From contig JADGRF010000281.1 in NCBI GenBank assembly GCA_017881055.1, positions 1 to 49,967 on the forward strand: a DNA stretch of 49,967 bases. The letters run 5' to 3'. The translations under genes were made by a program, and so were the position numbers. The notes under the pieces were generated by a model, which saw only the letters and a program-made list of their open reading frames with translations, was not told the origin of the DNA and did no database searches. Below are positions 18,566 through 25,848 of the stretch, piece after piece; within the stretch, counting starts at the first letter, position 1; the number at the start of each line of letters is the position of its first letter. Source of the stretch: Sandaracinaceae bacterium (GTDB lineage Bacteria; Myxococcota_A; Polyangia; Polyangiales; JAFGIB01).

Positions 18566-19183
18566 ATGGACGCTGAGCTGCTACGCATCGCACGCGAGTG
18601 CAAGGGTTACCTCGACGAGGCCGAGGGCATGCGCCTGTACGAGCTGGCGCGCGAGTACGGGCGCGTTGGGCCGATCGTCGAGATCGGGAGCTACTGCGGC
18701 AAGTCCTCGGTCTATCTTGGCGCGGGCGCTCGGGACGCCGGCAGCACGCTGATCTGCATCGATCATCACCGCGGCTCCGAGGAGCATCAGCCCGGCGAGG
18801 AGTACCACGACCCCGAGCTGTTCGACGCGCAGGCTGGGCGCATGGATACACTGCACGCGCTGCGTCGCACGCTGCGGCTCGCGAACCTCGAGGCGCATGC
18901 GGTGATCTGGGTTTCGTCGAGCACGACAGCGTCGCGCATCTGGAGCACGCCGCTCGGCATGGTCTTCATCGACGGTGGGCACAGCTTCGAGACCGCGCGC
19001 AGCGACTACGCGGGCTGGCACGACAAGGTCGCGAGCGGCGGTGTGCTTGCGATCCACGACCTGTTTCCAAATCCGGCTGAAGGCGGACAAGCGCCGATCG
19101 AGATCTATCGCCAAGGTCTCGGCTCGGGCTCCTTCGACGCCCTGGAGACCACGAAGACGCTGGGCGTGTTGCGCCGCAGGTAA
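18566..19183 (+). CDS. Class I SAM-dependent methyltransferase (Methyltransf_24 type)
   Basis: The 205-aa Rossmann methyltransferase has motif I VEIGSYCGKSSVYLGAGA (about 38-55), an acidic motif II ICIDHHRGSEEHQPG, the post-I acidic strand GMVFIDGGHSFE and motif LAIHDLFPNP. The DHHRGSEE and GGH segments recall a small-molecule/glycan methyltransferase group that I associate with actinobacterial clusters containing the same neighbours as here. ATG 18566 is chosen on the AGAGGA eight bases upstream. It is convergent with the cyclase-fold gene at 19242 and divergent from the sulfatase-like gene. The substrate is unknown. Confidence 0.85.
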   Translation: MDAELLRIARECKGYLDEAEGMRLYELAREYGRVGPIVEIGSYCGKSSVYLGAGARDAGSTLICIDHHRGSEEHQPGEEYHDPELFDAQAGRMDTLHALRRTLRLANLEAHAVIWVSSSTTASRIWSTPLGMVFIDGGHSFETARSDYAGWHDKVASGGVLAIHDLFPNPAEGGQAPIEIYRQGLGSGSFDALETTKTLGVLRRR

Positions 19184-19191
19184 CCACGCAC

Positions 19192-19236
19192 AGAGCCGCA
19201 AGCTGCTCCGCGGGCATGTCATCCAGCGCTCCGCGG
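19192..19236. repeat. GC-rich palindromic element, copy A of a dispersed family
   Basis: Positions 19192-19213 match the 22-bp core found twice at 49.9 kb (20 of 22 bases against that copy) and once, inverted, at 31.6 kb. It is followed by two near-identical 17-bp units beginning GCTCCGCGGG (around 19204 and 19227). It lies between convergent stop codons at 19183 and 19242. Confidence 0.65.
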
Positions 19237-19241
19237 GTATG

Positions 19242-20387
19242 TCACTCAGCTGGAGACGTCGGGATCTCGTCGAACGGGGTGCGGTGGCTGCGCGCCGCGC
19301 GCGCCGCGCTCGCGTCGAGCTCACCGAGCTCGCGGAAGAATGCGCTGGTCGGGGAGTCGTCGCGCACCGCGTCGGTTGCAAGGATCACCGCAGACGCAGT
19401 CCACGTGGTCTGCTCGTCCTCGGGGAAGATGATGCCTTCAGGGTGCGTCGCACCCGTCCAGTACGCGCCGTTCCCGGTGCGCTGTGCGCGCGTCCAGCCG
19501 AGCACTTCGCGTGCGCGGTCGCGTAGGCCCGCCGCATCGAGCGCAAGCACCAGCTCGCATGTCTCGGCTACGGTGTACCAAGGTTGGTCGCGAACGCAGC
19601 GACAGCCGACGCCTTCTTCGACGAAGTCCTTGGCGAGCCCAGGATCGACCAAGCGTGCGCGTGCAGCCTCGTCGCGCAGCGCGCCGCCGAGCACGGGGTA
19701 GTACCAGTCCATGGAGTAACGGCCTGGCTTTTCCGGAAGATCCGTGTTGCTGAACACGTCGCTACCCGCGCTCTCTTCGCGGAGCACGCGGCCGAGCTTG
19801 TGCAGCGCTTTGCGCCAGCTGGGCTTGTCGTGATCGAGCCGCTCGGCGATGCGCAGCGCGCACACGAGGCTGCCGTGGATCGACGACGAGCCGGTGAGCA
19901 GCGGCGAGCGCCACACCTTGCCGTTCTTCGAGGCCCAGGCAATCGCCCCGCTCGGCAGCTGCAACGACACGACCCAATCCATGGCGCGCTCCAGCGTGGG
20001 CCAAAGCTCGCCGAGAAAGTCCACGTCGGGTGCGGCGCAGTGCAGATGCATGAGCCCCATCGCGATGTACGCGGCGTGGTTCGTCTCCTGCGAGATGCGT
20101 GTGACCATGCCGCCGACGCGCTCGGCAGCCCATGCGCCGTTTGGCTCCTGCGTGCGTGCGAGGAAGCGATACGCGGCGCGCGCAGCATCGACACGACCGA
20201 GCGTTGCGAGGCCCATGGCGGCATGCACCATGTCCCAGGGATCGCTCTTGCCGTTCATCGACCAGAGGATCTCGCCCGATGCGTCCTGATGCGAAGCCAG
20301 CCAGCTTGCGCTGATCTCGAGCTCACGCGCACGCAGCAGTGCGTGAGGGTCGTCTTGTACAGCGCTCGGATACATCACGCGCATCAT
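19242..20387 (-). CDS. Prenyltransferase/terpenoid-cyclase-fold (alpha/alpha toroid) protein
   Basis: The 381-aa cytoplasmic protein has alpha-hairpin repeats containing QW-like turns: ASHQDASGEILWSMNGKSDP, LARTQEPNGAWA, SLQLPSGAIAW and TRAQRTGNGAYWTG. It has a conserved core LTGSSSIHGSL, RYSMDWYYPVLGG and VRDQPWYTVAETCE. This pattern is that of "prenyltransferase / squalene-cyclase-like" toroids. The DxDD acid motif of true squalene-hopene cyclases is not evident, so the chemistry is unknown; sugar or glycan processing by an alpha/alpha toroid is an alternative. The ATG at 20387 overlaps the upstream methyltransferase stop as ATGA (20387-20384), indicating coupling. It is the last gene of the GT4-methyltransferase-toroid operon. 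Confidence 0.75.
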   Translation of the reverse strand: MMRVMYPSAVQDDPHALLRARELEISASWLASHQDASGEILWSMNGKSDPWDMVHAAMGLATLGRVDAARAAYRFLARTQEPNGAWAAERVGGMVTRISQETNHAAYIAMGLMHLHCAAPDVDFLGELWPTLERAMDWVVSLQLPSGAIAWASKNGKVWRSPLLTGSSSIHGSLVCALRIAERLDHDKPSWRKALHKLGRVLREESAGSDVFSNTDLPEKPGRYSMDWYYPVLGGALRDEAARARLVDPGLAKDFVEEGVGCRCVRDQPWYTVAETCELVLALDAAGLRDRAREVLGWTRAQRTGNGAYWTGATHPEGIIFPEDEQTTWTASAVILATDAVRDDSPTSAFFRELGELDASAARAARSHRTPFDEIPTSPAE

Positions 20388-21112
20388 TCTTTGATTCCGT
20401 AGAACACCACGCTCTTGCCGATCAGGGGCTGCAACGCGGCTTCGAGCACACGGGTCAGCGCCGGACGGCGCATCATGTCCCAAACCAAGAGTCGGTGGTA
20501 GAGCTGCACCAGAGAATCATCTTCGTGCTGAAGGCCGCGCAGGCACTTGAGCCACCAGTACGGCGAGTGCAGCGCGTGTGCGAAGTGGCTGGCGTAGACG
20601 TTGTAGCCGTGCGCTACGAGCTTCTCGCGCAGCGCCTTGCGGTTGTAGATGCGGATGTGCCCACCGGGCCAGTTCCGGTAGTCCTCCGACAGCGCCCAGC
20701 ACACCGCCTCCGGACCTTGACGCGGCACGGACGCCGCCAACACACCGCCGCGCTTGAGCACGCGCGACATCTCGGCCAACGCGCGCTCGTCCTCGTGCAG
20801 GTGCTCGAGCACTTCCGAGATGATCACGCAGTCGAACGACTCGTCTTTGAACGGCAGCTGGTAGGCGCTCCCGCGCAGCGACATCCACGGTCCTGCACCC
20901 GGCACGCTGCCGCCGTACTGTGTGGGCAACGCGTCGAGCTCGCGCAGCATCTTCGCCGTGTCGCTAACTTCTTTCTTCCCGAGATCGAGCCCGACCGCGA
21001 CGATGCCAGGGATCATGCGCGTCTGTCGGATGTGGCGACCGCCGCCGCAGCCCACGTCGAGCACGCGCATGCCCGGCTTCAAGTTCAAGTGCTCGAACCG
21101 CATCGTCAGCAT
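20384..21112 (-). CDS. Class I SAM-dependent methyltransferase (Methyltransf_11 type)
   Basis: The 242-aa Rossmann methyltransferase has motif I RVLDVGCGGGRHI (about 16-28), an acidic strand end VAVGLDLGKKEV, SFDCVIISEVLEHLHEDERA (motif IV/post-IV) and RVLKRGGVLAASVP (motif VI region), typical of UbiE/Methyltransf_11 enzymes. The C-terminal part (YNRKALREKL to WLKCLRGLQ) is family-specific; the substrate is unknown. It overlaps the GT4 gene upstream by 7 bases and the toroid gene downstream by ATGA, so the three are almost certainly one operon. Confidence 0.88.
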   Translation of the reverse strand: MLTMRFEHLNLKPGMRVLDVGCGGGRHIRQTRMIPGIVAVGLDLGKKEVSDTAKMLRELDALPTQYGGSVPGAGPWMSLRGSAYQLPFKDESFDCVIISEVLEHLHEDERALAEMSRVLKRGGVLAASVPRQGPEAVCWALSEDYRNWPGGHIRIYNRKALREKLVAHGYNVYASHFAHALHSPYWWLKCLRGLQHEDDSLVQLYHRLLVWDMMRRPALTRVLEAALQPLIGKSVVFYGIKE

Positions 21113-22374
21113 AGGCGTGCTCCGTGCTCGGCAATGGCTTCACGATAGACCGCGACCGTGCGCTCCGCTGCGCGTCGCCACGTGAACAGATCCAAGACGC
21201 GTGCGCGACCGGCGCGGCCCATCTCGCGGCGGCGCTCGGGCTGATCGAGCAGCTCGCCGATCGCACGCGCGAGCGCAGCGCCGCTCTTCGGCTCGACTAA
21301 CGTGCCGCACGTGCCGCTCCGGCCGATCACTTCGGGCAGCGCGCCGCCGCTCGACGACACGACGGGGACTTCGCAAGCCATCGCTTCGCCTGCGGGAAAG
21401 CCAAAGCCTTCGTAGAGCGACGGCACTACGGCGATCGTGGCTTCGGCGTAGGCCCGCGCGATGTCTTCGGCGGCTACGCGGCCGCTGAACGTCACCGCGT
21501 CTTCGAGCTTCATGTCTCGTAGCCGCTCACGCGTGCCGGTCTCGAGACCCGGTTGGCCGATCACGAGCAAGTGCACGTCGGGACGCGTCGTGCGTAGCCG
21601 TGCGAGCGCTTCGAGCAAGTAGCGAAAGCCCTTGAGCGGTGAGTCGGCGGAGAGCGTGGTGATGAGCAGATTGTCCTTGCGCGCGATCTCGGGCATCGGC
21701 TTGAAGACGTCGAGGTTGATGCCGTTGCCCACGACGCGCAGGCGATCCTGCGCGACGCCGTACTCGCGATGCAGATCGGTCTTCGAGGCTTCGGACACCG
21801 TCAGGATGCGATCGAGGCTGCGCGAGACGCGCAGCTGCGTGGGCAGAAAGCTGTACCAGCGCCGCAGACCAAAACGCTCGGTGCGATCTTTGGCCGTCTG
21901 ATACGCGATGCGCAGGTCGACGGTGACCGGGTGATGGATGGTCGCGACCACCGGCAGCAGCGTGCGCAACTGCAGAAGGCCCGGCCCGAGGCACTGGTTG
22001 TCATGCACGATGTCGTAGCCGCGCAGGTTCCCGCCACGCCGAAAACGACGCGCCACGCGATCGGAGAACGTGATCGGTTCGATGAACGCACCGAAGCGCG
22101 TGCGTGCGTACTCGGACAGGTTGATCGGGTCGACCAGCTCGCGCAGGGACGGCGTCCGGAAGAGCTGGGTTTCATTCCACAGATCGAGGCTCGGCACTTT
22201 CACGAGGCGCACGCCGTCGACCAGCTCGGGATACGGCTGACCGCTCCACACGTCGACCTCATGGCCGAGGTCGCGCAGCGCTTCGCTGAGCAGACGCACG
22301 TAGACGCCTTGGCCTCCCGAGCGGGGATTGCCGCGATACGTCAACAGACAAACTCGAAGCGGGGCGCCTGCCAT
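21106..22374 (-). CDS. GT4-family glycosyltransferase
   Basis: The 422-aa GT-B retaining glycosyltransferase has an N-terminal acceptor domain with LRVCLLTYRGNPRSGGQGVY, a hinge DRLRVVGNGINLDVF, and a donor domain with SPLKGFRYLLEAL. The nucleotide-sugar motif PSLYEGFGFPAGEAMA carries the E-x7-E pair. It transfers a sugar from a nucleotide donor to an unknown acceptor and should be cytoplasmic or peripheral. The start at 22374 (MAGAPLRVC) follows conserved family N-termini; in-frame extension to 22428 adds no family-like sequence. It is the first gene of the operon, overlapping the methyltransferase by 7 bases. Confidence 0.9.
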   Translation of the reverse strand: MAGAPLRVCLLTYRGNPRSGGQGVYVRLLSEALRDLGHEVDVWSGQPYPELVDGVRLVKVPSLDLWNETQLFRTPSLRELVDPINLSEYARTRFGAFIEPITFSDRVARRFRRGGNLRGYDIVHDNQCLGPGLLQLRTLLPVVATIHHPVTVDLRIAYQTAKDRTERFGLRRWYSFLPTQLRVSRSLDRILTVSEASKTDLHREYGVAQDRLRVVGNGINLDVFKPMPEIARKDNLLITTLSADSPLKGFRYLLEALARLRTTRPDVHLLVIGQPGLETGTRERLRDMKLEDAVTFSGRVAAEDIARAYAEATIAVVPSLYEGFGFPAGEAMACEVPVVSSSGGALPEVIGRSGTCGTLVEPKSGAALARAIGELLDQPERRREMGRAGRARVLDLFTWRRAAERTVAVYREAIAEHGARLC

Positions 22375-22524
22375 GGCGTATGCTGGCGTAGCGGGTGATC
22401 CGCGGACTCGGGCACTGAACCGATCCACAGAAAAACCCGGCCGTGTGGCGACACTACCTACATTGTTGTAACCGACTTTGCAACGTGTCCCGCCGCCCGT
22501 ATGCCGCGTCGAACACGTCGTTTT

Positions 22525-22543
22525 CGGGCTTTACCTAAGCCCG
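22525..22543 (+). promoter_or_regulatory. Hairpin in the leader of the first acyltransferase gene
   Basis: A perfect 7-bp stem (CGGGCTT / AAGCCCG) with loop TACCT ends 23 bases before the GTG at 22567. The 192-base divergent gap (22375-22566) holds no gene. The hairpin may influence translation or early transcription; no effector is apparent. Confidence 0.35.
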
Positions 22544-22566
22544 TAAGGTGGGCTAGAGCCGGGCGC

Positions 22567-23289
22567 GTGAGACGCGACCACAGACCGCTCTGGCTCAAGC
22601 GCGCGAACGCCGCGTGGAGCCTCTTCTGTGCCCAGAAGTACCTGTACCCGCAGCTCGACGGCATCGGCGAGGGCGGCAGTTTCATCAACCCACGCTACTT
22701 CCAGATCAACGGGCCGCGCATTCGCATCGGCAAGCGCCTGCACTCGATGGCCACGCGCGAGCGACCGATCCAGCTCACCGTGTATCCGAACAAAGAGCAG
22801 ACCAGCCACATCACGCTCGGTGACTACTGCATCGTGCTGCCCGGCGTGCGCATCGCGGCGGCGACGGGAGTTACGGCCGGCGCCAACTGCATGTTCGCGA
22901 CCAACTGCTACATCACCGACGCGGATTGGCACGACCAGTACGACCGTACCTCGGCGCCCGGCAAGACCGGCGCGATCACGCTCGCGAACAACGTCTGGAT
23001 CGGCGACAGCGCGATCGTGTGCAAAGGCGTGAGCATCGGCGAGAACAGCATCGTCGGCGCGGGTGCCGTGGTCACGCGCGACGTGCCCGCGAATTGCGTG
23101 GTGGCAGGCAATCCTGCGAAGGTCGTGAAGGAGCTCGACAAGCAGCGCGCCTTCAAGAAGCGCGAGGAGCTGTTCGCCGGCAGCGAGAGCTACGACGAGT
23201 TCCTCGACCGCTATGACGAGTTCATGCTCGCGTCGAACACGTTCGGTGATTGGCTGCGCTCCCTGCTCATGCCGACGCGCGATCAGTGA
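22567..23289 (+). CDS. Hexapeptide-repeat (LbH) acyltransferase, copy 1
   Basis: The 240-aa left-handed beta-helix acyltransferase has hexapeptide turns from about residue 75 (ITLGDYCIVLPGVRI, ITLANNVWIGDSAIVCKGVS, IGENSIVGAGAVVTRDVPAN) and the C-terminal GNPAKVV typical of WbbJ/maltose-O-acetyltransferase relatives. ITDADWHDQYDR supplies the likely catalytic His. The GTG at 22567 is chosen because the N-terminus VRRDHRPLW then matches MRRDHHPYW of the paralogue at 23318-24037. Its C-terminus DWLRSLLMPTR likewise matches that paralogue's SWLRALLFPTR. It probably acetylates a sugar of a glycolipid or polysaccharide. Confidence 0.85.
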   Translation: MRRDHRPLWLKRANAAWSLFCAQKYLYPQLDGIGEGGSFINPRYFQINGPRIRIGKRLHSMATRERPIQLTVYPNKEQTSHITLGDYCIVLPGVRIAAATGVTAGANCMFATNCYITDADWHDQYDRTSAPGKTGAITLANNVWIGDSAIVCKGVSIGENSIVGAGAVVTRDVPANCVVAGNPAKVVKELDKQRAFKKREELFAGSESYDEFLDRYDEFMLASNTFGDWLRSLLMPTRDQ

Positions 23290-23317
23290 GCGGCGAGCGA
23301 CTCGGCTACCTGTCGAG

Positions 23318-24037
23318 CTACATCTTGCGCGTCGGAAACAACAGGGCACGCAACCAGCTCGACAGGCTGTTGCCCGCCAGGCGCTTGCGATCGAACTGAT
23401 CCTTGAACTCGGTGTACGGCAGGCCGTGCACGAACAGCGCATCGCGGCGCGTGATGGCGTGCGCCGGATCGAGCTCGCCCACCGGCCTCGCGGGGTTGCC
23501 AGCTGCCACGGTGTTCTTCGGGATGCTCTTGGTCACGACCGAGGCCGCACCGATGATGCTGTTCTCGCCGATCGTCACGCCTTTGCAGATCGTGACGCGA
23601 TCGCCGATCCACACGTTGTTCTCGAGCACGACCGGCGCGCTCTTGCCGGGGTAGATGCGGTGGTACTGGTCGTGCCAATCCGCATCGGTGATGAAGGTCT
23701 GCTCGGCCAGCATGCAGTTGTCGCCGATGCGAATCGACGAGGCCGAGCGCATGCGCACGCCGGGCGACAGGATTACGTACGAGCCGAACGCGATGTGACC
23801 CGCGCCGCCCTCGAACGGATCGACCGCCAGCGAGATCGGATCGTGGCGCGTGGAGTAGCAGTGGAAGTGGTCACCCGCGCTGATGTGGGGCCCGCGCACG
23901 AACATGTGGTTGCCGCCGACGAAGCGCGGCTCGACGCCGAGCGAGTCGAAGTTCGGGTACACGAAGTGCTCTGCGAAGCGCTGATTCCAGCGCTCCGCCA
24001 GCTTCTCGTACCAGTAGGGATGATGGTCACGGCGCAT
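23318..24037 (-). CDS. Hexapeptide-repeat (LbH) acyltransferase, copy 2
   Basis: The 239-aa paralogue of the gene at 22567 is convergent with it, with 28 bases between stops. The two share MRRDHxPxW at the start, FITDADWHDQY, the NNVWIGD-x-ICKGV-IGENSI beta-helix core, AGNPAR and a terminal WLRALLFPTR. The ATG at 24037 is preferred over the frame opening at 24070 by that alignment. It differs in the middle (HFHCYSTRHDPISL versus HSMATRERPIQL), which may reflect a different acceptor. The predicted function is O- or N-acetylation of a cell-surface sugar. Confidence 0.85.
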   Translation of the reverse strand: MRRDHHPYWYEKLAERWNQRFAEHFVYPNFDSLGVEPRFVGGNHMFVRGPHISAGDHFHCYSTRHDPISLAVDPFEGGAGHIAFGSYVILSPGVRMRSASSIRIGDNCMLAEQTFITDADWHDQYHRIYPGKSAPVVLENNVWIGDRVTICKGVTIGENSIIGAASVVTKSIPKNTVAAGNPARPVGELDPAHAITRRDALFVHGLPYTEFKDQFDRKRLAGNSLSSWLRALLFPTRKM

Positions 24038-24206
24038 GCGCGCGCAGCTTGGCACGCGGTTTTCCGACATGCGACACCGAAGTCGTCATGCAACCGATGT
24101 CTCACCCAGGTCGACGCTGTGCGTCGGACACACTCAATTGCATGAGCTTGCCGTGCGCTCGCATGTCCTTGGGCTCCCGCGATGCGTTACGCTTCTGACG
24201 CCAACG

Positions 24207-24880
24207 ATGGCTGCGCCCCCGCGTGACAAGAGCGCTCTCCCGAACCGCGATATGCGGCGTCAAACGCTCGACGCGTTCACGCTCGCCGTGGGTCCCGGCG
24301 GTATCTACGTCGTGTTCCAGCCGATCGTGGACCTCGCGACGCGCGAGTCGTTCGCGTGATCCGCGAGCTGATGGTGGCAGCAGCTCCCGAGCTGCCGGTG
24401 TTCGCGAACGTGCATCCGGACGAGCTCGTGCAGCGCTTCATCGCGACCGGCGACGACCCGCTGTTCAGCCACAAGCACGACGTGTACTCGGAGATCACCG
24501 AGTCGGTGCCGTTCTCTCACTTCGAGCAGTGCTTGGCTGTGCTGCGCGACATCCAGGCCAGCGGTCGCGTGCACTTGGTGATCGATGATCTCGGCGCGGG
24601 CTACTCGAACTTGATGCGCATCGTCGATCTGCACCCGGCGTTCGTTAAGCTCGACATGCAGCTGGTGCGCGACATCGACAAGAAGCCGCGTCAGCAGGCG
24701 CTGGTGAAGTCGATCGTTCACATGTGCACGGATCAAGGCGCGCGCGTGGTGGCTGAAGGCATCGAGACCAGGAGCGAGCTGCATGCCGTGATGGATGCCG
24801 GCGTGCAATTCGGGCAGGGCTATCTGCTGGCCAAGCCCGGCTTTCCGATTCCCCCTGTGACCTGGCCCGAGAAGGCATAG
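24207..24880 (+). pseudogene. EAL-domain c-di-GMP phosphodiesterase, deleted and frameshifted
   Basis: The first frame (24207-24359) begins MAAPPRDKSALPNRD and reaches the EAL N-terminus IYVVFQPIVDLATRESFA, then stops. The coding signal resumes in another frame (24356-24880) with IRELMVAAAPELPVFANVHP, SEITESVPF, the metal motif VIDDLGAGYSNL, FVKLDMQLVRDI, ARVVAEGIETRSEL and GQGYLLAKPG. About 35-40 residues are missing at the junction, including the catalytic EAL motif itself. The remainder retains most other active-site landmarks. The product should be inactive as a phosphodiesterase. If translated from the GTG at 24356, the second part could still be a truncated EAL-fold protein. Confidence 0.75.
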
Positions 24881-24889
24881 GCTCGCGCT

Positions 24890-25549
24890 ATGGCTGATCA
24901 TGATTCCCGCAGCGGTGTTCGCTACGCGACGCCGGAGTTGCTCGCGTTCATCGAAGGGCACCACGCCGTGCACGACGCAGCGCTCGCGCGCGCCTTCGAA
25001 GCGCCGGCGCGTCACGGCATGCCGCAGATTCAGGTTTCTCCGTCCGAGGGCAGGGCGCTCACACTGCTCATGCGCCTTCTGGGCGCACGCAGTGTCGTCG
25101 AGGTCGGCACGCTGGCGGGCTACTCGGCTCTCTGTCTTGCGCGCGGCATGGCACCCGGGGGCAAGCTCGTGTCACTCGAGCTCGATCCGGGCAACGCCGA
25201 GGTCGCGCGCGACAACATCGCGTTCGCGGGCATGAGCGAGCAGATCGAGGTGATCGTCGGGCCGGCGCTCAGCACGCTGCCGTCTCTCGCGCGGGGTCGA
25301 GCCGCTGAGCTGGATGCGATGTTCATCGACGCGGACAAGAGCGGCTACCCGGACTACGCGCGTTGGGCCGCGAGCGCGCTGCGACCTGGCGGTCTCCTGA
25401 TCGCGGATAATTCGTATTACTTCGGCCAGCTGCTCGCGGACCACCCGGAGGCGGCGCGCATGCGCGAGTTCCACGGCCTGCTCGGGGAGCACTTCGAGAC
25501 CGCATGCCTACCGACCCCGGATGGGATGGTGCTCGCGATCCGTAAATGA
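24890..25549 (+). CDS. SAM-dependent O-methyltransferase (Methyltransf_3 / CCoAOMT-like)
   Basis: The 219-aa enzyme is of the bacterial catechol/caffeoyl-CoA-like O-methyltransferase group. Landmarks are the IQVSPSEGRALTLL N-terminal helix region, motif I SVVEVGTLAGYSALCLA (about 68-84), LVSLELDPGNAEVARDNI, the metal/active-site segment DAMFIDADKSGYPDY, and LRPGGLLIADNSYYFGQ, where the usual Asp-Asn of the metal site is present. The substrate is unknown. It follows the EAL remnant by 9 bases and is followed by a 299-base leader to the carboxylase gene. Confidence 0.9.
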   Translation: MADHDSRSGVRYATPELLAFIEGHHAVHDAALARAFEAPARHGMPQIQVSPSEGRALTLLMRLLGARSVVEVGTLAGYSALCLARGMAPGGKLVSLELDPGNAEVARDNIAFAGMSEQIEVIVGPALSTLPSLARGRAAELDAMFIDADKSGYPDYARWAASALRPGGLLIADNSYYFGQLLADHPEAARMREFHGLLGEHFETACLPTPDGMVLAIRK

Positions 25550-25641
25550 ACGGGTGCGCCGGCCGCAATCCGCGCAGCCAACGGCGGCTGCTCACGCCGA
25601 ATACCCCAATCCTATCCGAAGAGTACCTCTTGCGGCCAACG

Positions 25642-25663
25642 CCTTCGGCCGAGCGGCCGGAGG
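25642..25663 (+). terminator. Strong GC hairpin downstream of the O-methyltransferase gene
   Basis: CCTTCGGCCG and CGGCCGGAGG flank a 2-base AG, giving a 10-bp stem with one G-U pair, 93 bases after the methyltransferase stop. A smaller hairpin (AAGAG TAC CTCTT, 25619-25631) precedes it. There is no U-tract, so termination is likely factor-assisted if it occurs here. Confidence 0.4.
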
Positions 25664-25675
25664 TCTCCGTTCGCG

Positions 25676-25848
25676 TTGACGGGTATGGACGTGTCGGGTA
25701 CCGTCCGCCGCACCAATTGGCCCGGGTGTGCCCACTTTTTCGGCGGGCGACGGGGTCGGGCCGGCTGCCGTACGACGGCCGGTCAACTTGGCTTGCGTGC
25801 CTTGCGTACGAAGGGGCCTGTCCCGCTTCGTTCTGGAGTCCTATACCG
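25676..25848 (+). promoter_or_regulatory. Candidate promoter and structured leader of the carboxylase gene
   Basis: TTGACG (25676-25681) is followed after 17 bases by TACCGT (25699-25704), a plausible housekeeping-type promoter. Transcription would start near 25711, giving a leader of about 138 bases. The leader holds a GC hairpin (25761-25782; GCCGT ACG ACGGC extended by CCGGC/CGG). The 299-base interval contains no recognisable gene. Confidence 0.35.
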
